DNA of 64,000 nt from Cylindrotheca closterium (taxonomy: Eukaryota > Bacillariophyta > Bacillariophyceae > Bacillariales > Bacillariaceae), in NCBI GenBank assembly GCA_933822405.4, contig CAKOGP040002214.1, forward strand, positions 108,984 to 172,983, written 5' to 3'. This document shows, piece after piece, positions 35,368 to 44,375 of the stretch. The stretch's first letter is position 1. The number at the start of each line of letters is the position of its first letter. Both the position numbers and the translations under genes were made by a program. Below the pieces are notes generated by a model, which was not told the DNA's origin, searched no databases, and was given only the letters and a program-made list of their open reading frames with translations.

Positions 35368-35745
35368 TTCGATCTTTCGCAAAATGACTGCACAATGTCA
35401 GTTTCGTTAAATGATCGGAATATCTATAAAAGCGGCGAAAATTTCAACACGCAATGTGTGTCACTTTTTGGGAACCGCAATCAACCAATACCAGTCCGGT
35501 ACTGATGTAATTCTGTTGTCACGACAATCAGTTGGACCTCAAGTGAAATAGAAGAAACAAAAGCACACACAGCTGAATGCTCGTTTTGATAGTGGATAGA
35601 ATTGCAAAATTCAATATTATGTATTATTTCGTCGTTGTTGTTGTTTGAACTAGTAGACGCTACTCGAAATCTGAAGGCGATTCTTTCTTGCACCTCGTGG
35701 AACCAAAACTAATATGGGAAAATGCTGGTCTGCGCAATAGAGTCA
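35368..35745. other. Intergenic region upstream of the deacetylase
   Basis: This 378-bp stretch includes the promoter of the deacetylase gene (-). A partial CCGGTAC motif lies at about 35495-35501. No coding signal is seen. Confidence 0.3.
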
Positions 35746-35889
35746 CTGCAGGGATATTATCCCTGCAGGCACATGCTCATGTAAACAACGACCAACACAA
35801 AATTGTTGGTTCCTTCTTTGATCGGATATAATCGACGACCATGTGGTATGGCGGCAGGCAGCTTGAAAGGAGAAATCGTTATTTCTCCT
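35746..35889 (-). other. Array of RNA hairpins starting at the stop codon of the small gene
   Basis: Four inverted repeats follow one another on the minus strand, in the 3' UTR direction of the gene ending at 35888. They are 35868-35889 (9-bp stem AGGAGAAAT/ATTTCTCCT, 4-nt loop, overlapping the TAG), 35791-35810 (7-bp stem ACCAACA/TGTTGGT), 35771-35782 (5-bp stem ACATG/CATGT) and 35746-35768 (11-bp stem CTGCAGGGATA/TATCCCTGCAG, 1-nt centre). They do not match the histone mRNA stem-loop. They may be a structured 3' UTR, a processing signal or a small RNA. Confidence 0.5.
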
Positions 35890-36139
35890 ACTGCAGTTTT
35901 TGAGCGGGCATAGAACGACTTGTCCGTGGTGGTCTTCGTGAGAATCCAGAATCACTGTGGACACTCGAGGAAAGAGAGTCCGAACGCATGATGTTGCGGC
36001 TGGATCCAGCTCTCTTGAGCATACCTACTCCTTCGGCATAGGTGAGGGTTCCTCTGCTCTTTCCGTTGTGATCAGAGACGTCAAGAATACAACTTTGGGA
36101 TCGTGCAAGGTTTCTTCTTGATGGGGCTTGAGAAGGCAT
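35888..36139 (-). CDS. Small basic Ser/Arg-rich protein, unknown
   Basis: The minus-strand frame from the ATG of MPSQAPSRRNLARSQSC gives 83 residues. The frame stays open upstream to 36220, but the preceding codons look like 5' UTR. The protein is rich in Ser and Arg with several RxxS-type sites (ARSQSC, RSDSLSS, SGFSRRPP) and looks disordered. It has no recognised domain. Small Ser/Arg proteins of this kind are easily missed or over-called. The support is the clean start context and the stop that coincides with a hairpin. Confidence 0.45.
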   Translation of the reverse strand: MPSQAPSRRNLARSQSCILDVSDHNGKSRGTLTYAEGVGMLKRAGSSRNIMRSDSLSSSVHSDSGFSRRPPRTSRSMPAQKLQ

Positions 36140-36889
36140 GGTGGTTGTTGGGTTGCTCGTGCTATTATTAAAAAGAAATGAAGATGTACAAATTATGTGA
36201 GCATTTTGGTGAAGGCCCAACGCCGTTTTCCGACTAGAAAAGTATGATGCTCGTAAAATGTTGACGCACTCGCGGAAACCTCAATGACTGCATTGCAACA
36301 CATAGGCCCCGCTTATTAAAAAAGCGAAACCGAAACGATAAATTCGAAAATGGCTTCCCGTAACCGGCCACAATCAGAGTTTTACATAATGAAATAGAGA
36401 TTGACAACTTTAATTTCAAAACTGTCTTGCCCTTGATTATAAATATTTGCGGTCCTACAGAAACACCAAACGCGCGAGCATTCATTGAAACATACATAAT
36501 GATCCCAGAATCCGCATCCAGGCTTCGCCCATACGACATCTCCTTGCGAAAGGGAGGTACAATAATGGCACCACTACCACGGTACGCCGGTTCTCAACGT
36601 TCTCCAAACTTGTGGCCACACTTGCATTGCTGCGGTGGCATGCTGTTCGAGATCTCCACGGTAGATCTGGGAATGAAGATGAAGCTTCCGGTATAGCACG
36701 TGCTCCTTTTCTTTGTTAAGCATCTTAATAAAATTAGTAAAAAGTAATAGTAACAAGGGCAGTGCCACAAAAGGGTGGGACTATTATGTAGTAAATTATT
36801 CATGGAATGTCAAAATTGTAGAACTAGTATATAGGTGTGATTATGATATGCTGTAGCCATTTGTTGGCTGGCAATCATGCGCTTGGTGC
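36140..36889. other. Intergenic region without a recognised gene
   Basis: This 750-bp spacer holds several short open frames (for example 36427-36696 on + and 36234-36539 on -), but none shows a motif or clear codon bias. The left part should hold the promoter of the small basic protein and the right part the 3' UTR of the SLC4 gene. Confidence 0.3.
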
Positions 36890-38837
36890 TTAAGCATCGG
36901 CAACTTCTTCAGTGCCAGTCTTATCCGTCACTCCTGCACCACTTTCTTCGTAGTCAGGCATCTTGAGTCCATTTTGGGCAATGTGTTCATCCTGGGCACT
37001 CTTGTCGGGTGTTTCTCCTTCGGGGTCGTTCTTTTGCAACCATCTATCAATTTCTTCTGGAGATCCGTCCATAAGTGTCAATTCATCCTCAGAGAAGATC
37101 TTTGGGTGCAGGTACAAGCGTGCTGGAATACACAGCAAAACCATCACGGGGAAAGCAATAGAGATGGACTTGATTTCTCGAACCACGCAAACGATTCCAA
37201 AGAAGAGGAATTGGAAGGCAGTGTACTTGTGGATGCGGTTGATGGGGATGTGCTTTGTGTAGTGGTTCTCGGCAATCTTACTTGGTTGTTGGAAGAGAAG
37301 CAAGAATCGTTGGTAGAATTGTTGTCCTGGAAGAGCGACCAATCCCATGAACAAGAAAACACCGTACAGAACTGGCAATGGGATCAATTTGATGACAGAA
37401 AGAGCAAAAATACAGGCCAACACTAATCCGTGTGTAAAAAAGCCGGTCAAGCGAGATTCTTGGATGTATTTGACTTCGCCCTTGCTATCCTTCTCTTGCA
37501 TGGCGGTGATGTGCATGATACATGGGACAGTAGAAGCAACCAACCAAGGCAAGCCCATCAAGGAGTTGACCAAGACCATGACGGAAGAAACAAGAGTGTC
37601 GTAGTTGTACGCGTCGCCGTGGGTGAGTCTGTTACTTGGGTGGTTGACAATGTGCCATGTGATACCATTATCCAAGAAAGTCAAGATGAAAGCTGGAATA
37701 CCAAGACCGGCGGCAACGAAAATGACATAGATGTTGTCGTTAAGATCAAACAAGTCAACAACCCACGGTCGGCGGCCCCATGGTTCAGCTTGGTCAGGAC
37801 AATCAGTGGGCCAGTAGTCTCGGCAATCTGCGGTACAGCATGTGAAGGAAGTGGCGAAAGTGTCTGGAACCTTGAGTTCTTCCACCTCAACATCTTCAAA
37901 GACAGTGTGTCTCAAGGCGGTCATGACAACGACCGAAATGGTAATTGCGAAATCGGTAATGACAGTGCGGATGTAGTCGTTGCAGCAGAAGGCAGACGTG
38001 CGAAGTTGACGAAGTCCAATGGCAAGGAAGGCAGTACCAAGACCCAAAATGAGACTGAGAAGAGCGACGGTCATGTAGTCGTATTGAGAATCTTCTTCGA
38101 GCATATCTTCGTGATGAGGGTGGTCAGTGCCAAAGTAGTGGAAAAGACCAACCTTTGAGGAAGGATTTCCGATGGCTCCCAACAAGAAAATAGAGACAAT
38201 GAGCAATGCAAATGTCTCATCCGTGAATCGAGTCGCCTTTTTGATAAGTCTGTTAAAGTCGAAGAATGCGGCAGTCACTTGGTAGAAGCAAACCCAGATA
38301 CCAATCCATGCGTTGAATGTGAGAAAAGGTACGTCGAGCTGCTTGGCAAGGTCGTAACAGACAGCTTGGAAAGTCAAAACTGGACCAGTTCCTCCATTGA
38401 TCATCTGTGCGCGAGAGAAAGACAAGAAAATATAAGAATGGTGATCGATTGCTGATAATATATGGTCGAATCGCAATTGGAAAACATACCATTGGTTGTC
38501 CAGAAACCAAAGAGTAAAAGATTCCACACCATGCGGTGGCCAAAAGAAGTTCGACGGCGCCGATGTAGTTGTTGGTAGCCTTGGCGTACACGGCTCCAAA
38601 TGTGATAGTGGGAGCAATCACAGCAATGAAAAGGAAGAAGGAGACAGCGATAGTCTTGGTGTTGAAGTTGGTCATTTCCTTCACCCAATGGGTTCCGACG
38701 GTGCGCTTGAAATCTTGGACAATTCCTCGTCCAAATGTTTTCGGAGTTCCATCGTCTCCATGGTTATCGGCAGAGTCCTCAACAACGTTTGCGAGAGGAC
38801 CACGGCGGGTTGGTTGCCTAAAGCTGAATCCTGGCAT
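36890..38837 (-). CDS. SLC4: SLC4-family bicarbonate/anion transporter
   Basis: Two exons, 38837-38490 and 38404-36890 (85-nt intron, phase 0), give about 620 residues. The first membrane segment has IAPTITFGAVYAKAT, typical of SLC4. The splice creates SGQPMMINGGTGPVLTFQ, the SLC4 'GQP...TGP' signature. About 10 to 12 further helices follow (GLGIPAFILTFLDNGITWHIV, MGLPWLVASTVPCIMHI), then RLTGFFTHGLVLA and an acidic C-terminal tail. The N-terminal cytoplasmic domain of animal SLC4s is missing, as is usual in diatoms. Diatom SLC4 proteins take up HCO3- at the plasma membrane, usually with sodium, as part of the CO2-concentrating mechanism. The upstream TGACGT sites fit CO2-responsive expression. 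Confidence 0.92.
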
Positions 38838-39819
38838 TTTGATTTACAATCTGTTGTGAAATTATGAGATTGTCAAGTTTGGTTTTGTGAGAAAGAAAGG
38901 AGATGGACGAAACTGGTTTCTTGGTTTGACGTTTTGCCAAGTTTCTGTGACGTCAATGTATCATGCCGTAGAGGTACTACTGAAAACTGCGCGCTTCGAG
39001 CCATTCTCACTTTTGGAATTCTTGGCTTTCTCATGCACGAAACATTCTCGAGCTTCTCAATCAGAGTGCTTTACTTATGGCGTTGCGTCAGCCTTTCCGA
39101 GAATCGATCGAATTTCGCATGGCATGGCGAATAAAAAGCCCTACACTGTTAGAAAATAACTCGCAAAACTAGGAAACGTCATGTCCGAACGAGAATGCAA
39201 TAAGTTGCAGGACAAAGACACAACTTATGGACGAAGACAAAAGCAGCAGACCGCCTTCAGCTTTTTTCTAAAACACAAAAATGCTAATAGTTTTCGTAAG
39301 TCATCTGCCTGAGCATACAAGTACCCGGTAAGAAAGATGGCACTGGCACTGCTAAAGCGACACGAGACAGGGGAGTACCGGTACTGTACACTCTACTGAA
39401 ATGGCGGGGAACTTTACTGTCTTGGTATCGATTGAAATTCGTTCCATCCATATGATGACATGGTCTAGTACCAGCACCTGCAAAACTACGATAATGCATC
39501 CCCAAGATGCTAGTTCTGAACAAAGCGGGATCGCAATGAAGACGTTTTCTAGATATTAATACTAGGCTGCTCTAAATATGGTGCATAGTACCGGTACCCC
39601 ATGAGCAGCATCCCGAGCGAATGAATGAATGAATCAATCAATCGCGAAGCGAAGCGAAGAGCTAGGCTAGGCTTTCTTGACTGACAAGACTAAGTTTGTT
39701 CGAGGCAGTCAATTGGCAGAGCTGCGGGGGGACATTTTCAGATATATATACAGCGGAGATGCAATACATACCAGTATACTGTACAGCTTGACATCCGACA
39801 CAAACCCAAAGCCAGCATC
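38838..39819. promoter_or_regulatory. Divergent intergenic region between SLC4 and a Cys-rich secreted protein
   Basis: A 982-bp divergent spacer. The left part carries TGACGT-type elements (annotated separately). Two exact GTACCGGTAC palindromes lie at 39375-39384 and 39588-39597. Short tandem repeats follow at 39619-39674: (GAAT)3, then CAAT units, (GCGAA)3 and GCTAG units. A TATATATA tract at 39743-39750 is about 75 bp before the right-hand start and may be its TATA region. Confidence 0.5.
38927..39181 (-). promoter_or_regulatory. Cluster of CO2/cAMP-response-like (TGACGT) elements upstream of SLC4
   Basis: TGACGT occurs at 38927-38932, the full palindrome TGACGTCA at 38948-38955, TGACGC (minus strand) at 39085-39090 and TGACGT (minus strand) at 39176-39181. 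These lie about 90, 115, 250 and 340 bp before the SLC4 start. In Phaeodactylum tricornutum, TGACGT-core CO2-cAMP-responsive elements bound by a bZIP factor control the carbonic anhydrase PtCA1 and other CO2-concentrating genes. The same control here is an inference from motif and target. Confidence 0.5.
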
Positions 39820-40670
39820 ATGATCAAGTCCCTTCATTCCTTCATCATTGCCGTGATCATCATCAGTGTTGTTCAGAACGGAAGTCTTCTTGTCAAGGCT
39901 CAAACTCCTCTTCCATCTTGTGCTTCCGTCGGTGTAACAAGTCAATTCACATGCAGCACTCAGTGTACTGAAAAGGGCGATGCGCTTTTGTTGTTTCGTG
40001 GCGCCAACGGTTCAAACGAATGCTCTTGTAGCACAGGCGGCAAATATTGTGACGATGGTGAGTTGAATACATGTGCTCTATATAACAGGCTGTACTTTCA
40101 TCTCACTACTGTATGATGTTTTCTCGTCATTTCAATTTTAATCGCACTTTTCACCAAACCAATATACTGATGACAGACCCATCTTGTGCCGACCTCTTGA
40201 TTTTTCCCGGATCCGCTCAGCAAGGCTGCAGATCCGTTTGCGCCTCGGGTACCACTGTCCAAGCCGAAGATTCCGTCCGATATGCAACTGCTACCAGTGC
40301 AACTCCAGACCAAGCCTACTTTGTCGTCTCCTGCCGCTGCAGTGGAGTGGAGCAATGCAGCGACTCTATCTTGTTCTCAGATCGTGTCGATTTGCCCGAG
40401 TGCGCTGATGTTTCCATCACATCACAGGAAACTTGCCAGGCCAAGTGCGAATCCTATGGAAGTTCTTTGTTTTTGGGTTTTGAATACGAAAGTAAGAATG
40501 GTGGAGAGGTTTCTATTTGCTCTTGTACAGGTGCGAATGGAAACACAGCTCAGTATTGTGAGGATTTGGATCGGCGGGCTGTCGTCAACGTCAGTGGTGC
40601 TTCAAGCCTCTTTATAATGATGGCAGGAGTCGCCACATCATTGTTGGTAGTCATGGCCATGATGATCTAA
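39820..40670 (+). CDS. Secreted or membrane-anchored Cys-rich three-repeat protein
   Basis: Exons 39820-40057 and 40177-40670 (119-nt intron, phase 1) give about 243 residues. The start begins a clear signal peptide (MIKSLHSFIIAVIIISVVQN). Three modules of about 60 residues follow, each with six Cys in the pattern C ... C...C ... C-x-C ... C (LPSCASVGVTSQFTCSTQC, PSCADLLIF...GCRSVC, LPECADVSITSQETCQAKC). The C-terminus is a hydrophobic segment (FIMMAGVATSLLVVMAMMI) with almost no tail, which suits a GPI anchor or a membrane anchor. It is likely a cell-surface protein. The first and third modules are the most similar, which suggests internal duplication. No named family was recognised. Confidence 0.75.
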
Positions 40671-41086
40671 GGACAGGAGTATGCAATGTTTTTAAAAAAA
40701 GATTTATGCGATATTGCAACTACAGAACCAGCTAGTTATATTTGATAGTTCATTTTAATCGATACGTGATCATTGGCTGGAAATGAAAGATATGCGAGAG
40801 TTATTTCAAGTTTTCTCTTCTGTAGTCCACTGAATCGTATAACCCGAGCGAAATGCGATGTGTACGCGTATGTATACCGGTATGTTCGCAACGTTGAAAC
40901 TGTAACTCGTCGGCGCGGCGGGACAGTACTGTATAATATAATAAGTAATATCTCCTTGGTAATATCGCAGTCAGCTTTGCGGCAGCTGTACCATCCGGAC
41001 CGTCTCAGGTGCCAGTTATTACCTCTGTCGCATGTACTTCAGCCTGCTCTCATGTCCTAATGCTATCTTAATTTTTTGATTTCAAT
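40671..41086. other. Intergenic region
   Basis: A 416-bp spacer between co-oriented genes. It contains one palindrome ATACCGGTAT at 40874-40883, about 200 bp before the next start. Nothing coding is seen. Confidence 0.35.
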
Positions 41087-41647
41087 ATGGCAGTGGTTGG
41101 TTCTCAATTTTCAACCGGAGATCAGAGTCCATCTGCACGAGAAACGTTTTGGGCATCTGGTTTCCGAAAATGTCCCAATCAATGTTCCAACAATAGTGAT
41201 GGAAGGAGTTCCAAGCCTGGAGAAAGAGCAAATTCCACTATTGCTTCAGAAGATCATGTTGCTGGATGCCGACTCAATGGTGATGCGTATGGAACAACAG
41301 TCTTCAGATGTTCAAGCTGCAACTGGCAAACAAGTTTCCAATATGACGAAGCATCCGAAACGTACTATTATGAGACAAAATTTTGGAGGCGACCCGACTC
41401 AAATGCCCCACCAAAGCCACAGCATCCCTGGTCTGGAGTTTCCATTAAATCATGGCTGTCATCTCATCCCAGCCTGGACAAAACAATTGTCGACAAATGT
41501 TCGTCTTTTGGTCTCTTGTCGGATGGACCTAGGTTTAGTGATTTGACTTTTCGTCATTTCAAGGCGCTTTCCTTTACGAAAAAGGAAGCCGAATTACTTG
41601 TCCAAGTAATAGAAGAGAAAAATAAGGAGCTCGGACTGATTCTTTGA
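41087..41647 (+). CDS. Small protein with zinc-ribbon-like Cys pairs, unknown
   Basis: A single exon of 186 residues starting MAVVGSQFSTGD. A CPNQC pair near residue 30 and an RCSSCNW pair near residue 75 may bind zinc, with an aromatic stretch after the second pair (YYYETKFWRR). The C-terminal half is helical and ends ELLVQVIEEKNKELGLIL. It resembles a ribbon of the kind found in nucleic-acid-binding proteins, but no family was recognised. The overlapping frame at 41076-41546 is a shadow, because it lacks the Cys pattern. Confidence 0.55.
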   Translation: MAVVGSQFSTGDQSPSARETFWASGFRKCPNQCSNNSDGRSSKPGERANSTIASEDHVAGCRLNGDAYGTTVFRCSSCNWQTSFQYDEASETYYYETKFWRRPDSNAPPKPQHPWSGVSIKSWLSSHPSLDKTIVDKCSSFGLLSDGPRFSDLTFRHFKALSFTKKEAELLVQVIEEKNKELGLIL

Positions 41648-41798
41648 GCCGATTTCTGTTGCACCATCTACACTCTCAATGGCAAACATGATCATCTTTA
41701 ATAATTGATTCAAGCAAGTAGTATGTTCTTGTTTACTATTATGATGTTACAGTTTTGGAAATCATTAGCCTCCAGAGTATAGCATCTATATTTTGAAT

Positions 41799-43733
41799 TT
41801 ACTGTGTGCTTTTTGCAGAACGCGAATCTTTGATTTCTTCAATCTTGAAGATACCCGTTCGAGAATGAGACCCAGTTCTTCGCTGATCATCCAAAACTAG
41901 CTTCTTGGCACTGTTGACTCGTGCCAGTATTCTACGGTTGCTAGAACCCACGGAAATGGGGACTACATGTACACGACCACCATAACTTCCGGATGCCATA
42001 GGATTGGAGTCTTCTCTGAGAACCTTGCCACTGCCAGCATCGGAAAGCATTCTTCGTGCAGTACCGGTGTCATTAGGGTTAGAACCGAGACGACTGCCAC
42101 TATTCCCTCGAGACAATCGACCGGAACTGTTGCTCCGAGACGGCTCACAGCCATTGCTGCTTCGCGATAATCTACCGGAACTGTTGCTTTTAGTGAGTCT
42201 ATCAGAGCTGCTACTTTGCGACAAGAAACCTTGAGAAATGATACTCTGATCAGATCCACCCAGCAACTGAACTTTTTGAAGACGGCCGAGTCGAGGTGAA
42301 CTGCTGCTACTCTGAGACCAACCATGGGAGATGATACTGCGATCTGACTCTCCCAGGACTTGCAGCAGTTCCACCTTCTGCACCTGGCCGGAATGATTCC
42401 TTATGATTCGTTTGGAACTACTCTTCGTTCGCAAAACTCGTCGCATCGGTCCTCCTATTTTCAAATTGTGGAGCGAGCTGGAAATCTGGCCTGTTTGATC
42501 TGTTTGCTTCTCATCAAAGGTATCATTTTCAGATGGATCAAAGTCCTCGTCGTCCAAACTCTTTCGTCGGATCGGGACACTCTTCTTGTCCCCTCCACGT
42601 CGTTCCCGTGATCGTCGCCTTTGATTGATTGGGCCCAATGATCTACTTCGGCTTCTGGAATCTCCTTCAACGACACTCAAAGGCTGCAGAAAGTTTCGAG
42701 AGAGTGGCATGTGTTTGCCCCCCTTCTTGCGGTTGCTATTGATATTTCTGGTTACGTTGGATATGATTGCGTTGCTTCTATCCAATTCTTTGGTAGTGAT
42801 TCCGCTCGGAGCCATAGCGCCATTGGCAGCAACAGCAGTTGGAACAGTGGAGATGATTGAAGAAGCCATGGTGCCTTGTGTTCGCAATGTGAAAGAGAGT
42901 GGTTTCGTTGACTGCATCTCTGTCATCATCGACGACGATGTTGGAGTCTGGGCCGTAGATGCCGATTGCCGAGAGATAGCAGAAGCACCGCCCGTCACAA
43001 AGACAATTGGATCGTAATCTGTCAACTCTGAACTAAAACTTCGACCCAGATCATCGAAGGCAAATGAAATGGTCGACACTGAATCATAATTACCATAGCC
43101 ATGGCCACTGAACGTTGGAAGTTTCAGTGAAAACTCTCCTGCGGACTGCGCATCATCCTGAATATCATCGTCTTCTGGTATATCCGCTTCCGTTTCTGTC
43201 ATCTCCAACTCCGTAAAGTCACCCGAACTTCCAAAGAAGTCTTCTACAGTTCTCTCTTCATATTCTTCATCAGATTCTTCCACTATGATGAAAGATATAT
43301 CTCCTTCTGTAATCATTCCAGAGTCATGACACGTATGAATGGTATCATCCATATCTTCACCAGCATCCCTTATTGGTCGAGCTGTTTTTTGTAGGCGACT
43401 GCGATTGACGTATCGTCGTCTATTGTTATGCCGGTTCCTGTTTTCTGATTTCGATTTGATGGATTCCTCATGCGAGGCGGCATTCTCCTCGGGATATGAA
43501 TCATCCTTCAGTGCAATTTCATAATCATGCCGAGCACCTTCTTCCTCAATAGCAATGGTTTCTTCTATGGCGCACCCAGACACCATTGATGAATCAAAGA
43601 AGGACTCCATTGTGAAACATGATCCCATCTCTTCGTCATCGTCTTGACTATCGATAAGCTCGCTGCTTCTAGAAGATGCCTTTGTCCTTGCCTCTTGCTT
43701 GGACAGAGGTTCTCCAACATCAGTAGACACCAT
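41799..43733 (-). CDS. Large Ser-rich disordered protein with internal repeats
   Basis: A single minus-strand exon of 644 residues starting MVSTDVGEPLSKQ. The first 200 residues are acidic, the middle basic and the C-terminal third very Ser/Arg-rich. A repeat of about 30 residues occurs twice (core QKVxLLxxxGxSDxSIIS), followed by shorter SSGRLSR-type repeats. No domain or signal was recognised. The composition suits a heavily phosphorylated scaffold or RNA-binding protein, but that is inference. The frame is long and uninterrupted, so a real gene is likely. Confidence 0.7.
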   Translation of the reverse strand: MVSTDVGEPLSKQEARTKASSRSSELIDSQDDDEEMGSCFTMESFFDSSMVSGCAIEETIAIEEEGARHDYEIALKDDSYPEENAASHEESIKSKSENRNRHNNRRRYVNRSRLQKTARPIRDAGEDMDDTIHTCHDSGMITEGDISFIIVEESDEEYEERTVEDFFGSSGDFTELEMTETEADIPEDDDIQDDAQSAGEFSLKLPTFSGHGYGNYDSVSTISFAFDDLGRSFSSELTDYDPIVFVTGGASAISRQSASTAQTPTSSSMMTEMQSTKPLSFTLRTQGTMASSIISTVPTAVAANGAMAPSGITTKELDRSNAIISNVTRNINSNRKKGGKHMPLSRNFLQPLSVVEGDSRSRSRSLGPINQRRRSRERRGGDKKSVPIRRKSLDDEDFDPSENDTFDEKQTDQTGQISSSLHNLKIGGPMRRVLRTKSSSKRIIRNHSGQVQKVELLQVLGESDRSIISHGWSQSSSSSPRLGRLQKVQLLGGSDQSIISQGFLSQSSSSDRLTKSNSSGRLSRSSNGCEPSRSNSSGRLSRGNSGSRLGSNPNDTGTARRMLSDAGSGKVLREDSNPMASGSYGGRVHVVPISVGSSNRRILARVNSAKKLVLDDQRRTGSHSRTGIFKIEEIKDSRSAKSTQ

Positions 43734-44375
43734 TGTCAGGTTATATATTATTCAGTTGCGGTGTTTTTGGTGAGGGCGCGAGGGGTGTGGATGATTGAGA
43801 AAAATCATTTCTGACGGAGTAATTTGTTTTTGTCTCTTCTACGATTCTAACGTCAACTTCAATAAATGTTGATACATAAGCACAGTCATTTGTTACCTAA
43901 TCGTATTCTTCTTCTCGAAACATTTAACCCACATCGCAATCAAGTATGGGGTACTCGTTGAATTTTTTAATTAATACTGGTACGTGTACCGCTATTTATT
44001 TTCGGAGACATCCTAATGGAATTCTTCCGACCGTGCTAATTCTGCATCGTTCTCATCTTTCACAATATCTCTGAAAAAACATCACCAGAGATGAAAACGG
44101 GTACTTGTACCAGGTACCTGGTACCGGTGAAGAACAAACCTCGATACAAACTTTGTTGCAATGGTCAAAACGAATAGGAGCCCGTTCGCATCGAATTCGT
44201 CGAGCCAACTGGTTCGATGATAATATTTTCCATCGCAAGCCGAGTCTTACATGTTGCACGAGCTGTGGAGTAGAAGATTTCCATGTTCCACAATCAATGA
44301 GTCGATGAGCTTGTCATCTAGTATCTCTAGCTCTCAGTCTTGAAATACAACAAGAATCCATCCGCCCATGCAAAG
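43734..44375. other. Intergenic region with nested GTAC palindromes
   Basis: A 642-bp spacer upstream of the Ser-rich gene and downstream of the GMC gene. At 44110-44128 the palindrome CCAGGTACCTGG runs into GTACCGGT, and GGTACGTGTACC lies at about 43979-43990. ACGTCA occurs near 43850, about 115 bp before the Ser-rich gene start. No gene is seen. Confidence 0.35.

Noticed and set aside
35746..35889. Histone-type mRNA stem-loop
   Set aside because: Stem length, loop and flanks do not match the 6-bp stem with 4-nt loop consensus, and no histone gene is near.
37430..38158. 242-residue plus-strand open frame opposite SLC4
   Set aside because: It lies antisense to a strongly supported membrane transporter, and its translation has no domain.
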